Position numbers and translations under genes: made by a program
Part shown: one piece after another, positions 49,225 to 60,380 of the stretch
Numbering within the stretch: the stretch's first letter is position 1
Layout of the letters: each line of letters begins with the position of its first letter
The notes under the pieces: model-generated
Seen by the model: only the letters and a program-made list of their open reading frames with translations
Told to the model about the DNA's origin: nothing
Databases searched by the model: none
Assembly (NCBI RefSeq): GCF_004193775.1
Contig: NC_041008.1
Coordinates: 13,473,731-13,537,730 of the forward strand
DNA: 64,000 bases
Direction: 5' to 3'
Source: Glycine soja
Lineage: Eukaryota > Streptophyta > Magnoliopsida > Fabales > Fabaceae

Positions 49225-50949
49225 TGTTGGGTAATCAATGCTTTCACAAATAAAATTACTCACACACACAAAGGATCATGAGAACACAACAAATATTACA
49301 CCGTATAAAAAATAATAACAAACACAAGAATTTAAGGTGGTTCGGCCCCTTTTGCCTATGTCCACGGAACCATCTCAAACAATATTCCACTATCACAAGA
49401 ATGATTACAAGATTGTAATCCACCCCAAATAGTGTATCATCTCTTGATCTCTACAAATATGCTTTGAGGCAGCAGAATCCATCACCTATTTTGTTTTAGT
49501 AACCTCATCATTTGTTGCCAAAAATACATCATCTTCATCTTCAATACTTTTTACTACATTAGCTTGGGAGTTGGCACCATCTTTGTTCATATCTCTTAAT
49601 TTCTTCAAGTCCTCCTTCATTTGTTTGTACCTCACTTGCACATGATCATTCTCACCGCAATAGTAACATTGTCTGTTACTCATATCTTATGGCGGACGCG
49701 ATTGCGATTTTGATCTTCCTCTTCGTCCATCATGTCTCTTTGAATGTTTCTTCCCTCACTCAAACTCCACCACAACTATTGTATTGTGTTCATCATCAAC
49801 ATTTTTAGTTCTCATCATTATCTCATTTTCTCTAAGAGCGGCGATCACCTCATCCAAATTCAAAGTTGATCTTTCCACAAGCAACGTTTGAACCAAAGCT
49901 TTGAAGGACCTTGGTAGTGAGGCCAACAACAACAATGCCCACTCCTCGTTAGAGAGTTTATCATATGCATTCACCAATTGACTTACTAAGTGATTGAAAT
50001 TGTTGATGTGGTCATGGAGATTTCTTCCCATCTCCATTTTGAGTTGATACAACTCCATCTTCAAACATATGCGATTGGTTAGCGGCTTTGAGGCATAGAT
50101 ATTCTCAAGCTTTTCCCATAAGGCCTTCGATGTTCTCTCCTTCAACACGTTGTGTTTTTATCTCGGGAGCAAGGGCTAACTGAATCATGCTCACAACCCT
50201 CATTTGGATCTTAGTCCACTTGGTTTCATTTATAGAAGCCGGCCTTTCATCTTCTAATGCCTAATCAAGACCTTGTTGCACCAAAAGGTCTTGAATACTA
50301 CTTTGCCAAATCATAAAATTTATTTTTCCGTCAAACAAAGGTATCTCAAACTTTTGTATGCTCCTAGCCATAGCTTTGATACCACTGTTGGCTAATCAAC
50401 GTTCTCAAAAATAAAATTACCCACACTCATAAAGGATCATGAGAACACAACAAAGATTATACCGTGTGAAAAATAATAACAAATACAAGAATTTAACGTT
50501 GTTCAACACCTTTTTCCTACGTCCACGGAACCGTCTCAAACAATATTCCACTATCACAAAAATGATTACTAGATTGTAACCCACTTCAAATAGTGTATTA
50601 CTCTACAAACTTGAGTACCCCACTCATTGATTACAAGAAATGATAACACTCTCACACAAAGATACTTTTCTCTCAACAAAGTGACTTTGTTTCACAATCT
50701 CTCTTCTCACACACTTTCTCTTCATGTGTTGTTTCTCCACTAATTTTCTTTTCTATTTATAGTGAAGATTGCCACCAACTATAATAAATAAGCAATTGAA
50801 ACAAAAACAACTTCCAATGCATCCATTCAACTAAGAATCATCTAGTAAAATGCAATATTCCACTTTGCATTTAAACTACCTAAACCTTAGTGATAAAAAA
50901 TCCAATTTCCAATATGCATACACATTATCTTTTGGCTTGGAAATCTACA
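49225..50949 (-). mobile_element. Deleted Ty1/copia element, 1725 bp
   Basis: The target duplication CAATA is at 49220-49224 and 50950-50954. In minus orientation the 5' LTR is 50949-50386 (ends in the plus-strand sense TGTTGG...TCTACA), then a primer site TGGTATCAAAGC (50384-50373). The gag part follows (50148-49756: LWEKLENIYASKPLTNRICL, LKMEMGRNLHDHINNFNHLV), then a CCHC knuckle with altered last residues (CYYCGENDHVQVRY, about 49670) and the start of protease (MDSAASKHICRD, about 49470). Immediately after, about 49445, the 3' LTR begins and is truncated. Integrase, reverse transcriptase and RNase H are missing, so the copy is non-autonomous. Confidence 0.88.
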
Positions 50950-51225
50950 CAATAATATAATAAATAAGTTGAAGTTATAAACAAGGTATTTCTATTTTCT
51001 AGAAACTATTGTCTTGGGTACATTTTGATTTATAACTATTTTTTTTCTCATAAGAAAATGCAATCATTTGGTTTGGTTTATGAGGGTGTGGAATTGATAA
51101 TGAGCTAGGTGTAGATTTTGCTTTGATACATATCACATATGATGGAAATGAATCAAATGACATTCACACCTTGCAAAAGAAAATAAATAAAAGGCAATAT
51201 AAAACTCCTGAGTTTGTGAAATAGT

Positions 51226-52255
51226 TGTTGGACATGTGGCCTCATTTATCTTAAGAAGGGGTGAATTAATTTTCCACTAACAAACTTTGAACCCCCTTCT
51301 AAATGATAGGCTTAGAATGCAGAAGTAGAAGCAACATTCAATTTAATAATGTTCTTTAAACATACAAGACAAAATTGATTGCAATAAAATAAAGGAGATA
51401 AGGGAAGAGAGAATGCAAACACAGTTTTATATTGGTTCGGCAAAGTCCATTGCCTATGTCCAGTCCTCAAGCAACCCACTTGAGATTTTCCTTTCTCTTT
51501 GTAAAACCCTTTTACAAAGTCTGAACCACACAGGGACAACCCATCCCCTGTGTTCAAAATTCCTTATAACTTAAGAGACCCTTGGTCCCTTAATCAATCT
51601 CTTTGATTGAGAAGAAGAAGAAAAATAATTCTCTCTTTTAAGAGAAAGATAATACAATGAAGTTCCATTAACTCTTAATAGATTTGCAAGTGTTTGTCCA
51701 AGAGTTGTTGAGAGAGCATTTGGCAATGAAGTTCTCTTGAAATCTCTCTCTTTGATTTTTGAAGTTAGACACACATATATATAGGTCCTTCGTGCCTTTT
51801 CAAAATGGTTTAAAGAGATGTGTTTTTTCAAAAAGCTTTTTCTGAAATTCTTCACTGGTAATTGATTACAAGTTTCCGGTAATCGATTACATAGTTATAT
51901 TTTGAAGGTTTATGACTTTTGAATTTGAATTTCTAGAGTTCCGTTGCTGGTAATCGATTACAAACATCTGTAATCAATTATAGGTTCAAAATTCAAATTC
52001 AAAACCCTTTGTAATAGCTATTTTCAAACTTGCCTTCTGGTAATCGATTACACTGCATGGTAATCGATTACCAGAGCCTTGGATGACTTTGAAACCCTTT
52101 GTTTTGAGGAAAGGCTTGATCTTGAAGAAATCTTGATGCAAGGCTTTTTTTGTTGAAGCAATCTTGTATTAATCTCGAAGCAATGCTTATCCTTTGAAGC
52201 AGCCTTGTTTGATTCTTCTTTGGCATCATCAAAATCATGTATACATAAATTCACA
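51226..52255. mobile_element. Solo LTR, 1030 bp, TAATCGATTAC-rich
   Basis: The exact 5-bp duplication ATAGT (51221-51225, 52256-52260) flanks TGTTGGACATG...AAATTCACA. It shares many segments with the LTR at 62515-63614, for example AAGCAACCC.CTTGAGA and CTGAACCACACA, and the paired GGTAATCGATTAC motifs (51850-52080). No internal region is attached. Confidence 0.85.
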
Positions 52256-53356
52256 ATAGTAGCTTGTGTCCTATTTTATTTGGTATGGGAATTGGGATTC
52301 CCACTTACAGTGAAAGCTTTCCCCTTTTATCAACTAGGCTTTAGGAGTGGCCATGGGTTCAGTACATCTTTTGTCATCACAACCCAGTTTGCTCACCTCA
52401 CAACATAGCATGGATATACCACTTTTTTTTATCTGACTAGGTTGACGCAGGAATTTGAGTGCTGAACTGGTTGGATGTGAAACACAATTGTCATGCACAA
52501 TGGAGGCTCTCATGTCTTATAAGCCTGATTATTAAGTTATCTACATTTGTTAGTTTTTAGTTTGGACATGGATTACATTATTACAACTATCTACTAATGT
52601 AGGAAGATAAAGGAATTAAAATATTGCAAGAGCAATTTGATGAGGTAAACTTTTTGACTTTTCCCTTTAATCTCATTGATATTTATAGATGAACTAAGGT
52701 TCATTACAGAATAACAGAATGGATATTCTGTTGTAATAGAAAATAAAATAGTGATAACAAAATTTGGGAAAAGTGTTGCCAATAGTGGCCACGTGTCCAA
52801 GTCGAGCAGGTGCTCTAATGGTCCTGGTGGGTCTGCTGATGGTGATCCTGTTATTTTTACTAACATCACCCGATTCTAGGAGAACAACCTTGTCCCCAAG
52901 GTTTTAAGATTCATGCAAAGCATCCTAGTTCTCCCATGAAGTGTCTTCTAGTGAATAGACTTTTCCGCTGGACTAGGATGAGTTTGGTTGGGGGGGACAC
53001 TGGGGTATCCCATTTCCATTCCAATAGAGCCAAATGGGATTGTTATCAGTACTGGTGCATCGAAACACGGGCTAGGATCCCGGTGGAGGACCATGGTGAG
53101 GTTTCAGCATAGACAAGTGGAAAATAGGGTGTATTTTGGAAGTTGCTGGTAAACATAGCTTGTATGTTACTGGGCCAATATGTTCCTGTATACGGAAAGG
53201 TCCAAAGAAGCAGGTGGGCAATTTGGAGAAAGTTGGCGCCACTGATGTTTGTCAGTAAGGGCGCAACTTGACATACACCCAGTCATTGACCGAGAAGGTG
53301 ACATCACGATGATGGTTATCGGCGGCGAGCTTCATAGCTGTTTGGGCTTTAATCAA

Positions 53357-56300
53357 TCAACTTTGTAAGTTAGCGTGGATAGCATTGCAAGTGGCCATTA
53401 AAGAATCGACCGCCTCGATCGTGGTTGAGCCTCGTAAATACTGAGAAATAGATGAAGGTGGTTTGTCATAGGTTACCTCGAACGAGGAAAAACCGATGCT
53501 GGTGTGAATATAGGTATTGTATGACCATTTTGCTAAAGCAAGGAATTTATACCAATTGGAAGGGCGACCATGGACGAAAGCACGCAAATATTGTTTGAGG
53601 ACACAATTATGTACTTCGGTTTGTCCATCGGATTCGGGGTGATAAGCGGTGCACATACAGAGTGATGCAATCCTACCTCGCAAGGGCATTGGATAGAAGA
53701 CTCCAAGAAGATTGGGTCAGAGATGCAAGAGAAAGCTCTAGGATTCTCATGAGCCTTAGGGTAGATTTCGGGCCCAAGGGCTAAGTATGAGCCCACTTAT
53801 CTTTGTATATATTAGATTAAGGTTTCATTATTTTTTTGGCCTTGTATTTAGGGCTCCACAATATAGGTAAGGTACCCTAGAAATGTAGAATTTTTCAGCC
53901 CTTGTATTTTAGGGCATCTAGACTTGTTTTTGTATTAGGGGTAGTTTTGTAATTTCACATGCATTAAGTGAATATTTGATGTGTGTGGTTGGAAATAAAT
54001 TTAATTGAATTGGGAGAAGCCCAATCCAGTTAAATTTTAGAGGGGGAGGTGAGCATTTTCTTGCTATACCCCATTGCCACATCATATAGTCACACTTTGT
54101 GCATGTCCTTCATGCTTTATATGCCTCATGACACCTAAGCACACTTAGTGGAGAATCTTGGACTTGATCTTGGATTAGTGGGCTGAACCATAGCTAAAAT
54201 TCACTAATCATAATTAGTGAAATTTTGGCTCCACAAATTCAATTTCAAATTCAAGTGAAATTTGAATAGAAATTCAAATTTCCCTCCAATTTTGTGTGAC
54301 ACTTAGGCTATAAATAGAGGCCATGTGTGTGTATTTTTTGAACTTTGATCATTTGAATATTAAACTTTAGATTTCAGAGCTCTTTTAGAGCACAAAATTT
54401 CGTGCTCTTCTCTTCCTCTCCCTTCATTCATCTCCTCCTTCCTCCAAGCTCTTATCCATGGCCTCCTATGGTGGAGAGCTTCTTCTAGACTTATCTTCTC
54501 CTTGAAGTGGCGTCTCCTCTCTCTCTTCATTCTCCATTCCGCTGCCATTCATGTTCCAAGAAGCAAAGGAATCCATTGATAAAGAAGATCCTAGGCCTAC
54601 AAGCTCCAATGGAGCTTACATCACAGAGCTTCGTGCCACTCAGCAGGAAAAACTCGAACCATAAATTGCTAATGAAAACTGGATCCCTATCGAAGACAAT
54701 GCTTCTCGAAAAATTGTGATGTTTACAAACCATATCGATGAAGAGTAAGGGAACCTTGTACACAATATAGTGAGGTTGAAGTGCTCCCAAGTGTGTCCCC
54801 TTGGAATAACGATCAACAATGACTAATATTGTTGTGTATCCTTGAGAAGGTGGTAACCCAGTAATGAAGTCTAAAGAGAGATCTTCCCAAATTGTTTTTG
54901 GAATAGGGAGAGGTTGCAGTAAGCCAGTTGGTCTATGAGTCTCATACTTTGTTTGTTGATAGATGTCATAGTGTGCCACATACTGACGGACATCGTGGCG
55001 CATATAAGACCATCGAAAATTATCTTGCAAGTGGTGAAGTGTCTTAGCAACTCATGTATGGCCCCCTAACGAAGTTTTATGAAATTCCTCCAATAATGTG
55101 GGTATGAATTCATGACCCAAGGGAAGCCAAATTTTGCCTTGCTGCAGGATGGTGTTGTTGTGAATAGTGAAGTCTGAGTGGGCATTAGGATTCTGAGCAA
55201 TTGGAGTGCGCAATTCAACATACGCTGCATTTTGAGACAAGGAGTGAAGAAGCTTGTCCATGAATATAAAGTGAGGAATAGAAAGCACCAATAGTTTACT
55301 ATCCCCATTGAGCGGTATCCTGTATAGAGCGTCGACAACAATATTACATGAACCCAATTTGTACTTGATTGTGAAATCATACCCGAGAAGCTTGGACATG
55401 TAAATTTGTTGTTCTAGCGTTTGAATAACCTCGGATGAGGTCCTTCAAGCTTCAATGGTCCGTTAGAATAACAAAAGAATGGTTGAGAAGGTCTAGACAC
55501 CATTTACATACTGCGGCGGTAATTTCATGGAGTTCTCTAACGTACGTTGAAGCACATTGAAGATGGGGGCAAAATACCTTACTAAAATAAGCGATGGGAT
55601 GGGATTGCTGAAGAAGTACAACTCCCATGGTCGTGTCTGACACATTAGTTTTGATGGTAAAAAAAAGGGAGAAATTTGGGTGGCAAGGATTGGGCTTCCG
55701 TCATAAGCGTCTTGAGTTGTTCAAAAGCTGCCTGAGCTCCGACAGTCCATGTAAACTGATCTTTCCGCAAGAGCTGGGTAAGAGGTGTCGCAATTAACGC
55801 GCAGTTATGAATAAACTTGCGGTAAAACCTAGTGAGACCTAAAAAACCTCTTAAAGCTGTTGAAGAACAGGGGGTGGGCCAATTGACCATGGCGGCTATC
55901 TTATTGGGATCAGGGGAAACTCCTAATGTTGATACAATATGGCCAATGTACTGTAATTGAGTCTGTGCAAAAATGCATTTGGACTGGCGTAGCAAGAATT
56001 GGCCCTAGGATAGCGAGGCGAGGACAAAAGTGAGGTGTTGCTCATGCGCCGACAGAGATGGGCTATATATTAATATATCATTGAAAAATACAGTCATGAA
56101 TTTGCATAGAAAAGGACGAAGGACTTCGTTCATCGTCGCCTGGAATGTTGAAGGCGCATTGCACATGCTAAATGACATTACTTTGAATTCGTAATGGCCG
56201 TGATGGGTGTGAAACACAGTTTTATGGATGTCCTCTTCTACCATCCTAATTTGATGGAAGCGTTGCCTCAAATCCAATTTAGGAAGCCATGCCACTTGGC

Positions 56301-57785
56301 CCAACTCGTCTAATAATTCATCAATGGTGGGCATTGGATAGCGGTCTTTGACCATGATGACATTGAGGGCTTAGTAGTCTACGCAGCAGCGCCAACTCCC
56401 ATCTTTTTTCTTGACCAACAGAATAGGGGATGAGAAAAGACTGTGACTGTGATGTATAAGGCCAACATCCAGCATGGTGGAAACTTGTTTCTCCAGCTCC
56501 GCCTTCTGGTAGTAAGGGTATCAATAAGGCTTTACATTCACTGGGGAAATGTTTGGAAGAAGATGTATGTGATGGGTAATGGTGCGATTGAGGGGAAGTT
56601 GTTGTGGTTTTGCGAATATGTGAGCAAAATAGTCAATAATGGAAGTAATGGAAGGCGGTGTAGTTAGAGGGGCGTGGGTGGTGGAGTTTGGGAAGGCTGG
56701 GCTGGGTCTGGTAAGGGGATCAATTGGTATAAGGCTGAGATACTGTTGGTAAGAGCGAAACGCTTAAGTTGTTGGGCTGAAGCCAATGCTGGAAATATTG
56801 AGGCATTAGTGCGAAGAATAATGGGCTGGCCCAAGTATTTAAATGACATTTGCAGGGTGGAGTAGTCTATGGTTATGGGCCCTAGTAATTTTAGCCATTG
56901 TACCCCGAGGATAATATCGGCGCTGCATAAGGGTAAGTGGTATAGGTCTAGGTCTAATAGGTGGCCTTGGATGTGTAGGGTAACACTAAGAGAGACTATG
57001 CCACACACCAAAGTGTTGGCGTTTCCCACCATAACCTGGAGTTCTAGGGTTGAGAAGGAGGTGAGGTGGAGGAAACGAGCGACGTGGGTTTGGATAAAAT
57101 TATGGGTACTCCCACCGTCAATCAAAATGGTGAAGGGATAGAGGTTGTAAAGCCTGCACTTCGTGGTGTAACTTACGTAAAAGTCTGGAGAGAAAGCAAC
57201 TTAAGAGGAATGGCAATGCAAGGCCAATGATGCGATTCACGAGACGTTCGAATTCCATAAGGTATTCGTTCACCATGCCTCACTGTTGAAGCTTGAATAG
57301 AGCGCCTTGCGGGTCATCGTAAAAAGAAGGTGCGAAGTGAGATTCAAGCACCTAGAGCATCGCCATCCATGAGGTAAAAAACCCATTTCTGGACATCCAT
57401 TGATACTAGCTTAAAATTGGTCCCTCCACTTAAAAGGATGCCACAATGCGCCTTTCATGGCCAGGTATAGCTTGGTGGTAAAAAAATTGGGATATCTTGA
57501 ATATCCATCCAAGAGGGTCTTGGTCATCGAATCTCGGGACTTCCAGTTTCATGTGAGGGCGAGAATGAGGAGGTGGAATGGGGGTGGGAGGGGATTTGGG
57601 GGAGGAATGGATTGCGGTCATGGTGGTAAGGTGTTCGAGGATAAAATCGATTTTGGATGACAGTGAGGACTGTGTTTGGGATAAATTGGCTTGTGTTTGG
57701 GTTAATGTGGTGTGGCTCTAGGTAAGGTGAGCAACTGCCTCTTTGAGCCTTTCGATGATGGTTTGGCACGTGGTGTGTTTAGGCA
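53357..57785 (-). pseudogene. Gypsy gag-pol, broken
   Basis: Order on the minus strand: gag (57785-57430, MKLEVPRFDDQDPLGWIFKI), protease (57125-56664, IDGGSTHNF), reverse transcriptase (56355-56005 and 55995-55645, KLDLRQRFHQI, FKVMSFSMCNAPSTFQ), RNase H (55643-55052) and integrase (55030-54629, then 53657-53357, LSLDFITGLPPSQGYTTILV, AYHPESDGQTEV). In the reverse transcriptase the motif reads FFNDILIYS: the first catalytic Asp is Asn (codon 56082-56080). Several frameshifts and stops separate the segments, and a 961-bp solo LTR splits the integrase before its conserved Glu. No chromodomain was recognised. It is not functional. Confidence 0.88.
53663..54623 (+). mobile_element. Solo LTR, 961 bp, nested in gypsy integrase
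   Basis: The exact 5-bp duplication CAGAG is at 53658-53662 and 54624-54628. The ends are TGATGCAATCC...GAGCTTACATCA. A TATA box CTATAAATAG near 54309 reads plus, so the LTR is oriented plus, opposite to its host element. It belongs to a different family from the LTRs at 51226 and 62515. Confidence 0.9.
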
Positions 57786-59188
57786 TGGTCGTTGGGCAGG
57801 TCGGACCAAATTGTTACAACTATTTACTAATGTAGGAAGATAAAGGAATTAAAATATTGCAAGAGCAATTTGATGAGGTAAACTTTTTGACTTTTCCCTT
57901 TATTCTCATTGATATTTATAGATGAACTAAGGTACATTACAGAATAATAGAATGGATATTTTGTTGTAACAACAAATAAAATGGCACCAATAGTGGCCAC
58001 GTGTCCAAGCTGCTCCCTAATGGCCTTGCACAAAATCATCATAGCGAGCAGGTGCTCTAATGGTCTTGGTGGGTCTGCTGATGGTGATACTGTTATTGTT
58101 ACTAACATACATAGAAGCATATTTTTCTCTTAGAAGGTGGACACATGGACGAGAAATTGATTAAACAATCTGCTATTATTTTTTTAATTTACTCGTTTTT
58201 GATGTAATTAGCTCAATATTAGGAAATAATGATTTTCTGTGAACTTGGTTAAACTGTGCTATCTCTGAAGTTTTGGTCTTTGATCAATCCAAATGACGTG
58301 TATCCATACAACCAATTTGACCCAGTAGAATAAGATTTTCTGGTCATTGTAAGGTTAAAATATCCTCTCTCAAGTTTATGAAAAATGCCTTGGTTTCTAA
58401 TGATGATTGCATGCAAAATCTTCTCCCTTTTTGTCCTCTTTTAGACAATTTTTTTTTTCTTTTTGCACTTTCCTTTTGGCAATTTTAATTTTTAAGCAAA
58501 CATTTGCTGCTCTTGATTTGAAGCTGCAACAACAGCAACACACACACAGTTGTGCGGGTAAAAGAGTTATGGTATGCCAGCTGTCCCCCTACCCTTTCCT
58601 GCTGCTTGCACCTCCAATGTACATACAAAAATGTAAAGTCACAAAAGTGTAAGGGCTTTAAGTTCTTTCAATGACTTGATTTAAACTATATTTTTCATAG
58701 AATTTTATTGAGTCTGGGGCAAGACGGAAATTCGATTCCTTGAGAGCTCATGAGAATTTCTTATCAGAAGAAAATACATGTATAACAACACCTAAGGTGC
58801 AAAAACCAAGCAAACAAGTTATTTTAATTGGGTTTGACAATTAATAATGTGTGGTATCAACATATATCTGCATGGTTTGTCACTATCTAAATCTAATTTA
58901 TGTTTCCTTTTCAGTCAGCAGTGAAATCAGTCACTAGAGAGCAAAGGGCTTGTGGTGTGAGAAGTGACATTAAACATGTCCAAAAAATGCTCTTCAGTAG
59001 CAGAAGATGACCAAATCACTCAAAAGTCCTCGAAACACACTATTCAATCTATAGTGAGTTTCAATACTACATAGACTTTATAATGCTCAAGAAATGATCA
59101 TGCATTCAGAGTTGTAACTAATTGAATGCCTTTTTAAGCTTTCTGAGAAACCGAATTCTCAGAAGAAAACCAAGTTGGAGGATCACAG

Positions 59189-59385
59189 CCAGAGTGCCGT
59201 CTCGAACATTTTTGGGGTCTGGAGTAAAAACAAAAAAAAGACCCTTAAAAAATGGAAATGTATTTCATGAATTTATAAATTCAACCATAAAAAAATAATA
59301 CACAAAACTCTTATATATTAAAAAGTTCACTCAAAATGTTGGCCTGAGTTGTCGATCACCTTGCGCATGTGTCCAAGACGGAACT
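59189..59385. mobile_element. 197-bp hAT-type MITE in exon 5 of the MBD7-like pseudogene
   Basis: The flanks GATCACAG (59181-59188) and GATCATAG (59386-59393) match at seven of eight bases. The ends share GTGCCGTCTCGAACAT on the left and, inverted, GTTCCGTCTTGGACACAT on the right. Exon sequence matching the intact gene resumes directly after it. Confidence 0.7.
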
Positions 59386-59844
59386 GATCATAGAGCTTGC
59401 ATGCATAACTTCATAGCACAACACCGCTACCAGTAAAAGTAAGCTGTGTTCTGTCTAGTCCCTGGGGGTTCTGGACCCTTTCCTTCATGATTCCTTTGTA
59501 CCGGAATCTTAAAAGCTGAAATGGTCCAAAGCATTTGTACTATCAATCCATGATGATGGAGATATTAATATCTGAGGTAAGCATGAAATAAGTTAATTTA
59601 CACTGCTTTCATGTGATTCTGAACCTTGAAAAGCACTAAAAGTCACTTGTTGATTTCCTTTTAGCTTTGTAGGGTTCACATTGGAGATGATTGAAAATAT
59701 TGGTGAATATGTGCTGATATCATGTAGCTGAGATTGTTGATGGGAATGGGATCATCCACATGACTTAATCATCTTAACCTATATGCAGATATTGTTTTAT
59801 TTCACTGATTATTATAATGACGAAGGTTCTATCACAGGATTGCA

Positions 59845-60010
59845 CACTACTAAAAAATTAGCATTTTATGATGCACATTCTAAGACAATTATTAATAACC
59901 GTCTTAGAATGTGCCACAGTGGCATTTTTGTAATTAGGTACAATTTATTTTGTTTTTACGCTGCACATTCTAAGACGATTATTAATAACCGTCTTAGAAT
60001 GCACTCCGTG
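59845..60010 (+). mobile_element. CACTA-type terminus with two palindromes
   Basis: CACTACTAAAAAATTAGC starts the element just where homology to the 3' flank of the MBD7-like gene ends. Two copies of CATTCTAAGACRATTATTAA..CCGTCTTAGAATG follow (59875-59910 and 59966-60001), each a hairpin. The second terminus was not found; the element may be truncated or run on. Confidence 0.65.
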
Positions 60011-60084
60011 GCATTTTTGTAAATATGGTTAAGTTAAACGAAGACTCTGAAGAAACGTCATCGTCTTTGTTACCCTAATAATTA

Positions 60085-60380
60085 ATCTAGTCTGTCGTGC
60101 GCGAGTTCAAAAACCCTGTCGTGTTCAGAGCTTTCTCCCGTGTTGTTCGTACGTATGTCCTCCGGGTCCTTTGTTTGAGTCCCCGGTGTCACGCGCATCT
60201 TGAGTTCAGAGCTAAGTCCGTGGTGTCCCCTGAGTTCAAAGCTAGTGCCCCCTGAGTTCAGAGTTTTGTCCCCGGTGTCGTGCGCCTCCTGAGTTCAGAC
60301 CTGAGACCCCGATGTCCCTTGAGTTCAGAGTTGGTGCCCGCTGAGCTCAGACCTTTGTCCCCGATGTTGCGCTCTTCTGG
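60085..60380. repeat. GC-rich degenerate repeat, TGAGTTCAGA..GTCCCCGGTGTC
   Basis: About seven units start TGAGTTCAGA (variants TGAGTTCAAA, TGAGCTCAGA) and carry GTCCCCGGTGTC or CCCCGATGT, with irregular spacing of 20-45 bases. The block is much GC-richer than its surroundings. The 68-residue open frame at 60280-60486 is made from it. Confidence 0.75.

Larger units (their letters stand above)
52579..58107 (-). mobile_element. Ty3/gypsy retrotransposon, 5529 bp, with nested solo LTR
   Basis: The exact 5-bp duplication TACAT is at 52574-52578 and 58108-58112. The LTRs are 52579-52865 and 57812-58107 (TGTTACAACTA...TTACTAACA; the left one starts TATTAC). They differ by indels, for example about 40 bp around CCACGTGTCCAAG. 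The coding strand is minus. It lies in the intron between exons 2 and 3 of the MBD7-like pseudogene. Removing it leaves GGATTACATAGAAGCAT, matching GGATTAAATAGAGCAT of the intact copy. Confidence 0.93.
48316..59575 (+). pseudogene. Tandem MBD7-like copy, inactivated and split by transposons
   Basis: Exon equivalents align with 42403-45186: about 48316-48531, 48826-48926, 58701-58796, 58915-59053 and 59139-59575 (TGA 59573). Exon 1 has lost the start region and shifted frame after CTTCCCGATGATGG. Exon 2 has an in-frame TAG (48876) and a lost donor (CAATCATATC). Exon 3 is open (NFIESGARRKFDSLRAHENF). Exon 4 carries frame and stop changes, and exon 5 is split by a hAT MITE. The intron between exons 2 and 3 has grown to 9.8 kb by three LTR insertions, one with a further LTR nested inside. 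Flanking intron sequence (GAAAACCCTGTAACAATAT, CCCAGTTTGCTCACCTCACA) still matches the intact copy. The two SINE-like repeats of the intact copy's intron 1 are absent here. Confidence 0.9.

Noticed and set aside
54360..54548. 62-residue Arg/Glu-rich minus-strand frame
   Set aside because: It is the reverse of the CT-rich part of the nested solo LTR just after its TATA box.
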